Virus record (IMG/VR): IMGVR_UViG_3300039106_000562
Location: 1 to 31,973 of that record
Length of the DNA stretch: 31,973 bases
Origin: a virus
Reading direction: 5' to 3' (one strand)
Shown: positions 14,800 through 22,397 of the stretch, one piece after another
Position numbering within the stretch: the stretch's first letter is position 1
How the letters are laid out: each line of letters begins with the position of its first letter
Position numbers and translations under genes: made by a program
The notes under the pieces: generated by a model
What the model was told of the DNA's origin: nothing
The model's input: only the letters and a program-made list of their open reading frames with translations
Databases searched by the model: none

Positions 14800-16562
14800 T
14801 GGCTGGTTATAATTTTGATTTAAACCTTATTATTAAAGGATTAGGTGGAGTAACTCAATTAAGCAATTCACTTAATCGTTTAGAAAAACAAGGGGCTAGC
14901 CTAAGCAATACTTTTAGAATAGTTAGAGCCGCATTGGTTGCTTTTGGTGGAACTCAAATTATTGGAAGAGTCATAGAATTAGAAAAAGCCACTGAAAGAA
15001 TTCGATTATCCTTAAATGCTCTTACAGGCAGTGTGGGCAGAGGCAATCAAGCCTATCAAGAAGCCGCTAAATTTTCAGCACAGTATGGTTTTGAATTAGA
15101 TAAAACATTAAAAGCCACGCAAGGTCTATTATTAGCAGGCACAGATATAAACCAAATTCCAGGTATCATGCAGATGTTGGGTGGAGCCGCAAGATCCACA
15201 GGCACAGACATTGATTCATTAGCAGAAGAATTTATAAAATTAAAAACTACAGGTGCAGCCAGCGCCAAAACATTGGGTCCGTTATTAGAACAATATCTTG
15301 GCAAGGTAGTTTATGATGTTATTAAAGAAAATGGTGATTTATCCATAGCATATTTTCAAAAATTAGGTCCAAAATTAGGAGATGCTTTATCCAGCGGAAC
15401 TGGTGGAATGACTCAAGCACTGAATGACTTAACACAACAATTTGACAAATTTATTCAAGCATTACTAGGAACAGACAACGCAGAAAAAATAGATTTCTTT
15501 GCCAAAGCACTGGGCAGATTAACTGAGCAGATGTATGCTTTCAAAATAGCAATAGGTGCCGCATTAATATTGTTAGGTGGGCCAGTAGGATGGATTGCAG
15601 GATTAACAACAATGGGTTTAGGATTCTTCGATTTGTATCATTCGATGAAAGGGTCCACAACAGAGATTAAAAATCTTAAAGAACAATTAGACGAGTCTAA
15701 AAAAAGTATGACTGAATTAAATGGTGGTGTTTCACCTTTAATTTCATCAATAGGACAATTAAATTCTAAGTTTCAAGAAGCACCAATATTAATATCAGCA
15801 ACCACAGCTGAAATGATCAAAATGTCTAGTTCAACCAAAGCCATCAATGATCAGATGTTGGCTATGAAAATTTCTATTGGCACTACATTGGACGAAATAA
15901 ACAAACAGTTCAGCACCATGAACATCTTAACAGATGTGTTAAAATCAGGATTTAATAATATTAGTAGTGCTGCCACTCAAGCCTTTACAGGTATTATACG
16001 AGGCACAATGAGTGCTCGAGATGCTGGCAGAATGCTGGGTGATGCTATTGTTAATGAATTGATATCAGCATTTGTTAGATTATTCATTGTGGGGCCAATT
16101 ATGGCTTTTATAGCAGATCAGTTAGGAATGATTATAAAAACTGATGAAGACACAGCTCGAGCAGTGGAAAGAACGAACAGAGCATTACAGAAACAAATTG
16201 GTTTGAGATTGCTTTTAATGGCATTAGGACTTGCAAAAGGTGGACCAGTGCAAGAGGGTGGACAACCAGAAGCAAGAGCAACAGGTGGACCAACTGCTGG
16301 TAATATGCCATATCTTGTGGGCGAAAGAGGACCAGAATTATTCGTGCCAAGTTCTAATGGTAATATAATTCCCAACGATAAATTAAACATGGGAGAAGGC
16401 AGTTCTTATGGTATGTCTTCACCTGGTAATATGAATGTTACTTTTAACATTAACACAGTGGATGCTAGAGGATTTGATCAATTATTAACCACAAGACAGG
16501 ATTTAATTGTGGGCATGATCAATCGAGCATTGACCGAAAGAGGCAAAAGGAGTTTAGTATAA
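14799..16562 (+). CDS. Tail tape measure protein
   Basis: This encodes 587 aa. Residues 1-170 are amphipathic helix with Gly-rich hinges. Two hydrophobic spans follow, at about 246-280 (AIGAALILLGGPVGWIAGLT) and 422-445 (FVRLFIVGPIMAFIADQLG). The C-terminus has the hallmark MPYLVGERGPELFVPS, which occurs near the end of many tape measure proteins, then NGNIIPN. The hydrophobic spans are expected to cross the host membrane during DNA delivery. By the usual ~1.5 angstrom per residue rule the tail would be around 90 nm. It is the last step of the chaperone/tape cassette, preceded by the frameshift gene. Confidence 0.92.
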   Translation: MAGYNFDLNLIIKGLGGVTQLSNSLNRLEKQGASLSNTFRIVRAALVAFGGTQIIGRVIELEKATERIRLSLNALTGSVGRGNQAYQEAAKFSAQYGFELDKTLKATQGLLLAGTDINQIPGIMQMLGGAARSTGTDIDSLAEEFIKLKTTGAASAKTLGPLLEQYLGKVVYDVIKENGDLSIAYFQKLGPKLGDALSSGTGGMTQALNDLTQQFDKFIQALLGTDNAEKIDFFAKALGRLTEQMYAFKIAIGAALILLGGPVGWIAGLTTMGLGFFDLYHSMKGSTTEIKNLKEQLDESKKSMTELNGGVSPLISSIGQLNSKFQEAPILISATTAEMIKMSSSTKAINDQMLAMKISIGTTLDEINKQFSTMNILTDVLKSGFNNISSAATQAFTGIIRGTMSARDAGRMLGDAIVNELISAFVRLFIVGPIMAFIADQLGMIIKTDEDTARAVERTNRALQKQIGLRLLLMALGLAKGGPVQEGGQPEARATGGPTAGNMPYLVGERGPELFVPSSNGNIIPNDKLNMGEGSSYGMSSPGNMNVTFNINTVDARGFDQLLTTRQDLIVGMINRALTERGKRSLV

Positions 16563-16563
16563 T

Positions 16564-17151
16564 ATGAGCGGAACATTTCCCACAGCAGGTTTTAGCACAC
16601 TGGATTTTCAAAGCAACAACAATAGTAAAATTACCACCAGCATGAGTGGTAGAACTCAAAGAATTAAGACAGGTGCTCAGTATTGGAGTTTTAAATTACA
16701 GAGTCCTGCTCTATCTCGAGCAGATTTTTTTGCTCAATATAGTTTTGTGGTTCAACAGGATGGTCAGGTGGGTTCATTCACAATCGTTCCACCGGTAATC
16801 AGTTCTACCAGAGGCACTGCCACAGGCACCGTGACTGTGAATGCCACTGTGGCCGCAGGACAATCCACTTGTAATTCTGCAGGAGGTTCAGGAACTCTTA
16901 AAAAAGGAGATCTAATCAAGTTTTCCAATCATGACAAAGTTTATATGTTGACTGCAGATGTGGATCTAGACAGTTCCACTGTGGATACTTTAAGTTTTTA
17001 TCCAGCATTGACCACAGGTATTACTAACACAACCACAGTGACTTATAGCAGTGTGCCTTTTACAGTTTATTTTGATTCTGATAATTTAAGTTATACTTCT
17101 AATGTGGATGGCACTTATCGATATCAGATCAATTGTAATGAGGAAATCTAA
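16564..17151 (+). CDS. Distal tail protein
   Basis: This encodes 195 aa, nearly all beta, starting two bases after the tape measure stop. The N-terminus PTAGFSTLDFQSNNNS and RTQRIKTGAQYWSFKLQSPALSRADFFAQYSFVVQQDGQVGSFTIVPP is a familiar opening of tail proteins encoded just after the tape measure in marine siphoviruses. A strand-rich insert (TATGTVTVNATVAAGQST) and a C-terminal VDGTYRYQINCNEE complete it. It probably forms part of the ring joining tube and tip, in place of lambda gpM/gpL. No enzymatic residues. It overlaps the next ATG by one base. Confidence 0.6.
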   Translation: MSGTFPTAGFSTLDFQSNNNSKITTSMSGRTQRIKTGAQYWSFKLQSPALSRADFFAQYSFVVQQDGQVGSFTIVPPVISSTRGTATGTVTVNATVAAGQSTCNSAGGSGTLKKGDLIKFSNHDKVYMLTADVDLDSSTVDTLSFYPALTTGITNTTTVTYSSVPFTVYFDSDNLSYTSNVDGTYRYQINCNEEI

Positions 17152-17732
17152 TGTCAAGGAATATAGGAGCAGGTCTTCAAACCAAATTAGAGGCTCGCAC
17201 AGTATTTCTTGCAGATCTAATTGAATTACATTTAAACACTCCTCTGTATTTTACCACAACAAATATTAATTTGACTTATAACAGTCCCACATCTGTGGAT
17301 TCCAGTGCCACTGTATTTTTAGCACAGGGACAGTTCCTTCAATATGGTGAAGTGGTTGAGAGTGCAGATTTACGAGTGGGCACTTTAGAATTAACTTTTA
17401 CAGCAGTGGACAGCACCATGGTAGCAGTGGTTCTCAACAATGATTACATTGATAAAAGAGTTGTGATATATCGTGCTGTGTTGGGATCAGATTATTCTTT
17501 CACCAGCAACGATGTGTTCATGGTATTTGATGGTTTTGTGACAGGATATAATATCACAGAAGAACAGAATTCAGCCACTCTTGTGCTGACTTGTTCTAGC
17601 CAATTTGCAGACTTTGAAAGAACCAATGGTAGAAGAAGCAATCCTTCTTCACAAAATCTTTATTTTCCTAATGATCGTGGTATGGACTTTAGTCCGCAGA
17701 TTGTTAAGGATATCAAATGGGGCAGGAACTAA
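17151..17732 (+). CDS. DUF2163-like tail tip-proximal protein
   Basis: This encodes 193 aa, overlapping the previous stop by one base. It opens with MSRNIGAGLQTKLEARTVFLADLIELHLNTPLYFTT and has strands YGEVVESADLRVGTLELTFTAVD and VVIYRAVLGSDY. It also contains VFMVFDGFVTGYNITEEQ, and ends at DFERTNGRRSNPSSQNLYFP. This matches the 'tail fibre/DUF2163' set: 'l...lk....lavlveL.......y.T....', 'f.G.i.g..' and then 'd..r..grr.n...q...'. Such proteins lie between distal tail and J-like tip genes. The final residues (DIKWGRN) overlap the next start. Good position, moderate sequence evidence. Confidence 0.7.
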   Translation: MSRNIGAGLQTKLEARTVFLADLIELHLNTPLYFTTTNINLTYNSPTSVDSSATVFLAQGQFLQYGEVVESADLRVGTLELTFTAVDSTMVAVVLNNDYIDKRVVIYRAVLGSDYSFTSNDVFMVFDGFVTGYNITEEQNSATLVLTCSSQFADFERTNGRRSNPSSQNLYFPNDRGMDFSPQIVKDIKWGRN

Positions 17733-18190
17733 TGAAAACATTTAGATTTTTAGATAAAAATGATATACAACCTATGTTGGATCTTGCTTATAAATTTGTC
17801 TATGAGCGAGGATTAGCTGGCACTGATTTTGATAAAACCACATATAATTTTACAGTAAAGAATTGGTTCGTAGATGCGGCCATACATCCACTGGGCACTT
17901 TTATCAATGATGAATTGATTGGTTTTGCCATGTTGGTGAATGATCGAGTGTTCTATAATAATCGACATCGAGTATCTGTGGATCTTGTTTATGTTTTGCC
18001 TGAATATAGATCAGCACAATATTATCAAGAATTATTAGATTGTATTTTTGTTATGTGTTCACAAATGGGAGTTGAGGTAGTGAGAACATCTGCTATCAAT
18101 TATGTGTTGGATCATGATGAACAACAGGGTATAATGTATAGAAATGGTTTTAAACAAACAGATGCAATTTGGGAGAGAGATGCAGGTTAG
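17732..18190 (+). CDS. GNAT-family acetyltransferase-like protein (first of a tandem pair)
   Basis: This encodes 152 aa from the ATG at 17732, whose A is the last base of the preceding stop. An in-frame ATG at 17717 would add five residues. The fold reads as GNAT: FRFLDKNDIQPMLDLAYKF helix, GTFINDELIGFAMLVNDRVF hairpin, then SVDLVYVLPEYRSAQYYQEL as the strand-turn-helix that normally holds the Q/R-x-x-G-x-G/A acetyl-CoA loop. Here the loop is YRSAQYY, lacking Gly, so cofactor binding is doubtful. MGVEVVRTSAINY and YRNGFKQTDAIWERD close the fold. It lies inside the tail-tip operon, where a tail-assembly peptidase or a K/I-like gene is usual. Target unknown. It could be a virion component. Confidence 0.7.
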   Translation: MKTFRFLDKNDIQPMLDLAYKFVYERGLAGTDFDKTTYNFTVKNWFVDAAIHPLGTFINDELIGFAMLVNDRVFYNNRHRVSVDLVYVLPEYRSAQYYQELLDCIFVMCSQMGVEVVRTSAINYVLDHDEQQGIMYRNGFKQTDAIWERDAG

Positions 18191-18635
18191 ACGATTGGTT
18201 CGAGAAGATCTGCCAGCACTACTGGAGATGAATCAAAAACAAATAGAAGAGAGTAGATTTCCACATTTAAAAGTCAATGTGACGAAAATGCGTAATTGGT
18301 ATCTTAATTTTATAAACAATCCTCGCAGTGCAGTATTTGTATTAATAGATGATGACAATCAATTGGCTGGTGCGGCCGCAGTAGGTTCAGATCAATTCTT
18401 TTGGAATTATCATACCTACGTGATGGATTATTTCTTTTATCTTTATCCAGAATATAGACGAGGATTAAATGCAAAATTATTATATGATGCAATCTATCAT
18501 TGGGCTGTGGAAATTAAGGCCATTGAGATACAATTGAGTTATGCTTATGGAGATAATCCAGAACGATTGAATCGTTTTTATAGTTTTATGGGATATGAAA
18601 AAATAGGTGAGCACTATCTTAGGGAGGTGATATAA
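18180..18635 (+). CDS. GNAT-family acetyltransferase-like protein (second of a tandem pair)
   Basis: This encodes 151 aa from the ATG at 18180, overlapping the first GNAT by 11 bases. The upstream in-frame ATG at 18144 lies inside the other gene. It starts with the standard GNAT opening MQVRRLVREDLPALLEMNQ, then AVFVLIDDDNQLAGAAAVGSDQF, MDYFFYLYPEYRRGLNAKLL and IQLSYAYGDNPERLNRFYSFMGYEKIG. The motif A loop PEYRRGLNAKLL keeps Arg and Gly, so acetyl-CoA binding is more plausible than in its partner. Only short pieces are shared with the first copy, so if they arose by duplication they have diverged far. It overlaps the J-like gene start by one base. Confidence 0.75.
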   Translation: MQVRRLVREDLPALLEMNQKQIEESRFPHLKVNVTKMRNWYLNFINNPRSAVFVLIDDDNQLAGAAAVGSDQFFWNYHTYVMDYFFYLYPEYRRGLNAKLLYDAIYHWAVEIKAIEIQLSYAYGDNPERLNRFYSFMGYEKIGEHYLREVI

Positions 18636-20497
18636 TGGGTTGGGTCAAAAAACACGTGGTTAAACCAATAACAAACTTTTTTACTGGTGTCATTAGAGGT
18701 ATAACCAGTGTATTCACAGGCAGTTTTGGATTGGATTTTGATGCTCCAGATTACAGTGCCAATTCAGCTGAAAGTATTCAAGGTGTGTTGGTCAATAAAG
18801 ATTCTGCCATTGCAGATATACCTGTGGTTTATGGCACAAGACCAGTGGGAGGTATTCGAGTATTTGTATCCACAGGATCGGGCAGTAATGAATATCTATA
18901 TGTGGCCTATGTGTTGAGTGAAGGACAGGTAAATGGTTATACAAAATTATTAATTGATGACAACGTGGTCACTGTGGGAGATTATTCACACGGTGTAAGA
19001 TCATTTGCCACATCAGGACAATATGCCAGTGAATCTAGATTGGAAGTGCAATTCTTTGATGGCAGAGATGATCAGATATCATCTACTCTGTTGCAAGAAG
19101 CACCGGGCTGGACCACAGATCACAAGTTGAGTGGATTGGCCTACATCGCTTGTAAATTTCGTTGGAAGAAAATTGAAAGCAATGATGATGCCAACAACAA
19201 TCCATATGGTGGTGGTGTGCCAAGAATTGTGGTCACCGTGCAGGGTAAAAAGATATTCAATGCTACCACACTGGGATCCACAGGATCTCCACATGACACT
19301 GCTTATGCCTCGGAAACTGCGGTGTTCAGCAACAATCCTGTGAATGTATTATTAGATTATATGAGGAACAGTCGTTACGGTAAAGGATTACAAAATGATT
19401 ATTTTGATTGGGATAGTTTTAAAACAGCGGCCACTCTTTGTGATCAAGTTATCAGTTACACAGACAGCACCACAGGCAAAGCATTCACAGCTGATGCAGT
19501 TATAGACACAGGACAGAGTTTAATGGACAACGTAAAATTGATATTGACTTCTTTCCGAGGCATCATGCCTTATCAACAGGGCAAATATGTGTTAAAGATT
19601 GAGCATGGTGGTGATGACACAGATATCACTGCTACACCTTCAGATCCGGCTGTGGTATTCACTGCTACCGATGATACCATGGTAGGAGGTATTTCTATCA
19701 CAGGAGATTCCAAGCAGACTCGTTGTAATCGAGCTCGTATAACATACGTGGATTCATTCAGTGATTATCAACCCAACGAGGTAATATGGCCCGAAGAAGG
19801 ATCTGCGGATGACACAGCTTATCTTGCCGCAGATGGTGTGAGATTGGAAAAAAGCATAACACTAACCATGACAGCCAGTCGCGAACAGGCTCTACAATAT
19901 GCTCAAGTATTTGTAAAAAGAAGTCGTAATGCCAAGCAGATTTCCATTGCTACTAACATGGCAGGATCCAACATGACAGTGGGTGATCTATTTAGAGTGA
20001 TCAATACTCGATTGGGATTAGATGGTATATTTCGTATCACAGATATTCGTATCAATGAAGAGAGTGATATTTTAGTGGGTGGCTTTGAACATCAACCTTC
20101 GGCCTATGCTGTGAATGCCAAAGATGCAGATATTACTCGTCCCACATTAAGTTTACCCAATCCAGAATTGGTGGTGGCTCCTACCTCAGTCACAGTGGCC
20201 TCGGGTGCTGCCGAAGATGTGTTTTATGGCACAGGATATGTGGAATCAGATGCCACAATCAAAAGATTAAATGTAACTTGGACTGCTACCACAGATCCTT
20301 TTGTGAGAGATTATGTGATTGAATACAAGAAGAGCACAGATTCTGTTTACACCATTGCTGGATTCACCACAAGAACACAATTCTATGTCACACCGGTTAC
20401 ACTGGGCACCATTTACAACGTGCGAGTGGCCGCTCGTAATGAATTAAACAACAGAAGTGCCTTTGCCAGTGCATCACCACACACGGTAATTGCATAA
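18635..20497 (+). CDS. J-like tail tip / host-specificity protein
   Basis: This encodes 620 aa. The N-terminus GWVKKHVVKPITNFFTGVI is a hydrophobic helix followed by a long beta-rich body: IADIPVVYGTRPVGGIRVFVSTGS, YVAYVLSEGQVNGYTKLLID, FRWKK, GVPRIVVTVQGKK, LLDYMRNSRYGKGL, SLMDNVKLILTSFRGIMPY and QTRCNRARITYVDSFSDYQPNEV. These are signatures of J-like tip attachment proteins (the 'pviYG.r..gG.....' and 'L.dym.n.rYG.gl' blocks). A C-terminal fibronectin III-type domain (about 527-617: LNVTWTATTDPFVRDYVIEY and YNVRVAARNE) ends it. It forms the tail tip that first meets the receptor. It is shorter than lambda J (1132 aa). Confidence 0.85.
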   Translation: MGWVKKHVVKPITNFFTGVIRGITSVFTGSFGLDFDAPDYSANSAESIQGVLVNKDSAIADIPVVYGTRPVGGIRVFVSTGSGSNEYLYVAYVLSEGQVNGYTKLLIDDNVVTVGDYSHGVRSFATSGQYASESRLEVQFFDGRDDQISSTLLQEAPGWTTDHKLSGLAYIACKFRWKKIESNDDANNNPYGGGVPRIVVTVQGKKIFNATTLGSTGSPHDTAYASETAVFSNNPVNVLLDYMRNSRYGKGLQNDYFDWDSFKTAATLCDQVISYTDSTTGKAFTADAVIDTGQSLMDNVKLILTSFRGIMPYQQGKYVLKIEHGGDDTDITATPSDPAVVFTATDDTMVGGISITGDSKQTRCNRARITYVDSFSDYQPNEVIWPEEGSADDTAYLAADGVRLEKSITLTMTASREQALQYAQVFVKRSRNAKQISIATNMAGSNMTVGDLFRVINTRLGLDGIFRITDIRINEESDILVGGFEHQPSAYAVNAKDADITRPTLSLPNPELVVAPTSVTVASGAAEDVFYGTGYVESDATIKRLNVTWTATTDPFVRDYVIEYKKSTDSVYTIAGFTTRTQFYVTPVTLGTIYNVRVAARNELNNRSAFASASPHTVIA

Positions 20498-20817
20498 TGA
20501 ATCCTCGAAAATTTTATAGTATCTTAGAGGGCTTGGGAGAATTCCATTGTGTCAACGATCTACGTAGAATTAGATTCAAGAATAAAAAGAAATTAACCAA
20601 GAGCGAAAAGCACAGCCTAGGTGCCACTTTGGGTCATTATGGTGCTTGTTTAAATGGTAGTCATCATCACTGTGACTTTGAGTTAAAAAAGGGCATCGAG
20701 AAAGTGGTAATCTATTATTGGAAAACCGTAGAACGAGATGGCGAGCGGTTTAGAGTGCGAGGCAATCAGCCCATGAAGAACTTTGGTCGCGGAAGACCAC
20801 CAGCAAAACAATCCTAA
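20497..20817 (+). CDS. Basic hypothetical protein, last gene of the late operon
   Basis: This encodes 106 aa, start overlapping the J-like stop by one base. It is strongly basic (KNKKKLTKSEKHS) and has a His/Cys-containing stretch (GACLNGSHHHCDFELKKG), a strand pair IEKVVIYYWKTVERDGERFRVRG and a tail GRGRPPAKQS that resembles an AT-hook core (GRP-like flanked by basics). No known family came to mind. As it is the last gene before a terminator-like stem, it could be a regulator of late genes or a host-interaction factor. Confidence 0.6.
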   Translation: MNPRKFYSILEGLGEFHCVNDLRRIRFKNKKKLTKSEKHSLGATLGHYGACLNGSHHHCDFELKKGIEKVVIYYWKTVERDGERFRVRGNQPMKNFGRGRPPAKQS

Positions 20818-20823
20818 GATCGC

Positions 20824-20872
20824 GAGCGAGCACGGAGAACTTCGCAATGACACGAAGTGGGAATGCTCGCTC
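20824..20872 (+). terminator. Long two-tier stem-loop at the end of the late operon
   Basis: GAGCGAGCA (20824-20832) pairs with TGCTCGCTC (20864-20872). Inside, ACTTCG (20839-20844) pairs with CGAAGT (20853-20858) around an 8-base loop. It starts 6 bases after the last late stop. The 3' flank (ACAGTTATTTAAATG) has few T, so it may need help to terminate or may protect the mRNA 3' end. The stem is the strongest in the convergent gap. Confidence 0.6.
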
Positions 20873-20901
20873 ACAGTTATTTAAATGAAATTTTGGTAAA
20901 G

Positions 20902-20957
20902 GGTAGCAGGCTTAAAGGATCATCATATGGCTATAACAGACTAGAAAACCTGCTACC
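20902..20957. other. Second stem-loop in the convergent intergenic gap
   Basis: GGTAGCAGG (20902-20910) and CCTGCTACC (20949-20957) pair perfectly over 9 bp with a 38-base loop. It lies between the late operon end (20817) and the stop of the minus-strand gene (21004). It may be a terminator or a small structured RNA. No ORF of use lies inside. Confidence 0.5.
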
Positions 20958-21003
20958 ACTAATATTTATCTCTGTATCTATTTTATTGTAAAAAAAGTGA
21001 GTG

Positions 21004-21429
21004 TTATTTCCAACGGCTATTCACAGCATCTTGCAGTTCTGTCCAACAGGATTCTGCCACTGCTTGTGCGTAATCTTCATAGTGTCCTGCATAATGCCCT
21101 GCACCTTTGGAATCTGTGTAGAATCCTTCTCTGTTGCGTGTCCACCATCGTCTATCTTTATAAGAATGCACATCTCCGTAATCCACAGCACGTTTGATTG
21201 GAATGTAAATTTTGCGATCTTCTAGATAAACGTATTCTAATTCTTTTAGAGAAACAGTGGCACCTCGAAATTGTGCTCCATCCCAGTGATCCAACCATTC
21301 TGAATAGTTACGAGGATCTGTGTCACTCCACCACACAGCACAATGATATCGTAATGATCTCTCTCCTTTTAACACAGTGTCGTGCCGAGTAAGATACACA
21401 TCCGGAGAATCTATAGTATAATATGGCAT
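21004..21429 (-). CDS. Hypothetical protein, minus-strand isolated gene (141 aa)
   Basis: This encodes 141 aa from the ATG at 21429. It is rich in Trp, Tyr, Asp and Arg: SLRYHCAVWWSDTDPRNYSEWLDHWD, LEYVYLEDRKIYIPIKRAVDYGDVHSYKDRRWWTRNREGFY and GHYAGHYEDYAQAVAESCWTELQ. No signal peptide or membrane segment. I do not recognise a family. A promoter with a TATAAT box sits 8 bases upstream of the ATG, so the mRNA is nearly leaderless. As a single gene on the opposite strand with its own promoter it looks like a moron-type accessory gene, and may act in the host early. Confidence 0.75.
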   Translation of the reverse strand: MPYYTIDSPDVYLTRHDTVLKGERSLRYHCAVWWSDTDPRNYSEWLDHWDGAQFRGATVSLKELEYVYLEDRKIYIPIKRAVDYGDVHSYKDRRWWTRNREGFYTDSKGAGHYAGHYEDYAQAVAESCWTELQDAVNSRWK

Positions 21430-21437
21430 ATGATTAA

Positions 21438-21466
21438 ATTATAACAATACCACCGCAAAGAAGCAA
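21438..21466 (-). promoter_or_regulatory. Extended -10 promoter of the 141-aa gene
   Basis: On the minus strand: TTGCTT (21466-21461), a 17-base spacer, TATAAT (21443-21438) preceded by TGT, giving an extended TGnTATAAT. The ATG lies 8 bases after the box, so the transcript would start about 2 bases before it. No Shine-Dalgarno is possible in so short a leader. Confidence 0.65.
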
Positions 21467-21478
21467 CCAGAATCGTTT

Positions 21479-21507
21479 TTGATCAGAAATAGCCCAAATA
21501 ATAAAAT
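21479..21507 (+). promoter_or_regulatory. Possible promoter for the structured-RNA region
   Basis: TTGATC (21479-21484), 17 bases, then TAAAAT (21502-21507). It faces away from the minus-strand gene's promoter and would start a transcript at about 21514 into the gene-free stretch rich in stem-loops. The -35 keeps TTGA and the -10 keeps five of six positions. There is no extended TG. Moderate match only. Confidence 0.4.
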
Positions 21508-21622
21508 AATAGAAAACTCCGCATTAATAAGAAATCAGTATCCATGGATGTATGAAATTTAATATTATCCATGGTGAGTATTTCTTATTATTATCCATCA
21601 TGTGTGTTTCTTATTAACAACC

Positions 21623-21689
21623 ATCTTTGCGATACCACTGCGATGGTGTGAGTGGTATTAAAGAATCTTTGCGATACCACTGCGATGGT
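21623..21689 (+). repeat. Two 25-base direct repeats, 42 bases apart
   Basis: The 25-mer ATCTTTGCGATACCACTGCG plus ATGGT occurs at 21623-21647 and again, exactly, at 21665-21689. The second copy is in ATACCACTGCGATGGTAT, a 6-bp inverted repeat with a 6-base loop. They lie at the start of the structured region, where TTAATAAGAAA (21524-21534) and its complement TTTCTTATTAA (21607-21617) also form a long-range pair. Confidence 0.85.
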
Positions 21690-22189
21690 ATGTGTAAAAA
21701 AGAGTGGCATTGTATATTAGATATCATCTCCTCATTATCAGTTTGGCCAAGAGAACTTTTAGCAAGTTCTCAGTGAGATTCACAACATCAATCTATTATG
21801 GTTAAGGGTTTGCATATCTAACCAACCTGTTAAGGGAGACCACTTCCGTCTTTTTACACAGCAGGTGAATTGCCGAACTTGAAGTTATAGTGTAAAAAGT
21901 ATGATGCACAAAAGTTTCCAAAGTGCATCAACATTACTGCTCATTTGTTTATACAGTCCTTGCCTAACTGTGTCGCTCTACAACCATTGCTGATCAATCT
22001 GAGGGTGATCTAAACTCTTGGTAAAGGTTGTCCAAAGGTATTGCCTAAAAGAGAAATTTATTGTGCCTGTTCTAGCCTAATCACAAATATATATGACTTG
22101 ACCCAAAAAGAGCAACCTTTTTTGAGTCCGACATTAAATATTCATGTGCGGGACTTCAAACTGGCATAGTTTAATACACCCCGTATATC

Positions 22190-22243
22190 GGCTCCATCGT
22201 AACGTTCTCCCGCAAGTGGAACTTTATAAAGAACGATGGAGCC
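22190..22243 (+). other. 11-bp perfect stem ending the non-coding region
   Basis: GGCTCCATCGT (22190-22200) pairs with ACGATGGAGCC (22233-22243). Inside, GTTC/GAAC pairs may extend or compete. Its right arm ends 10 bases before the ATG at 22254. It might be a 3' boundary of the RNA, a terminator without U tract, or a control element for translation of the next operon. Eleven acceptor pairs rule out a tRNA. Confidence 0.65.
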
Positions 22244-22253
22244 ACTCGAACTT

Positions 22254-22397
22254 ATGGACCCATTGTATAGAATATTATTAGAACAGTTGCTGAAGGGCAT
22301 TCAAGAGCGTAAAATTACCTATGGCACCGATCCTGTGATGATGGCCATACTAAAGGTTGCAGAAGACAGCATAGAACAGAGATTACAGAATGGATAA
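22254..22397 (+). CDS. Small hypothetical protein (47 aa)
   Basis: The ATG at 22254 opens a 47-codon frame: MDPLYRILLEQLLKGIQERK at the start and EDSIEQRLQNG at the end. It is mostly amphipathic helix. The Shine-Dalgarno candidate (GGAG at 22238) is 12 bases away and lies in the preceding stem, so opening of the stem may control translation. It is the first gene of a co-directional run and overlaps the next candidate start. No family recognised. Confidence 0.6.
   Translation: MDPLYRILLEQLLKGIQERKITYGTDPVMMAILKVAEDSIEQRLQNG

Larger units (their letters stand above)
21514..22245 (+). ncRNA. Candidate large structured non-coding RNA
   Basis: This ~730-base stretch has no supportable gene. It contains many stems on the plus strand: GAGAACTT/AAGTTCTC (21751-21771, loop 5); TGGTTA/TAACCA (21799-21824); CTTTTTACAC/GTGTAAAAAG (21850-21899, ten perfect pairs); TGATGCAC/GTGCATCA (21902-21930); ACAACC/GGTTGT (21980-22031) enclosing GATCA/TGATC (21992-22010); GACT..CAAAAAG/CTTTTTTG..AGTC (22095-22128), competing with AGTCCG/CGGGACT (22125-22155); and an 11-bp final stem (22190-22243). 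Large ornate RNAs such as GOLLD and ROOL are known from phages, but I cannot match this one to a consensus. It could also be the structured leader of the 22254 operon. Both strands would fold similarly, so orientation is inferred from the promoter and the downstream genes. Confidence 0.5.

Noticed and set aside
21901-21993. 30-residue hydrophobic ORF (MMHKSFQSASTLLLICLYSP at its start)
   Set aside because: No ribosome-binding site, and it overlaps the stems of the structured region. Likely chance.
22172-22182. TAATACACCCC shared by both gene-free regions (also 26173-26183)
   Set aside because: A single shared 11-mer between two ~900-base regions is expected about once in five such pairs by chance, and the flanks do not match.
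21430-22253. CRISPR array from the repeats
   Set aside because: Only two copies of the long repeat, with a 17-base gap and no cas genes.
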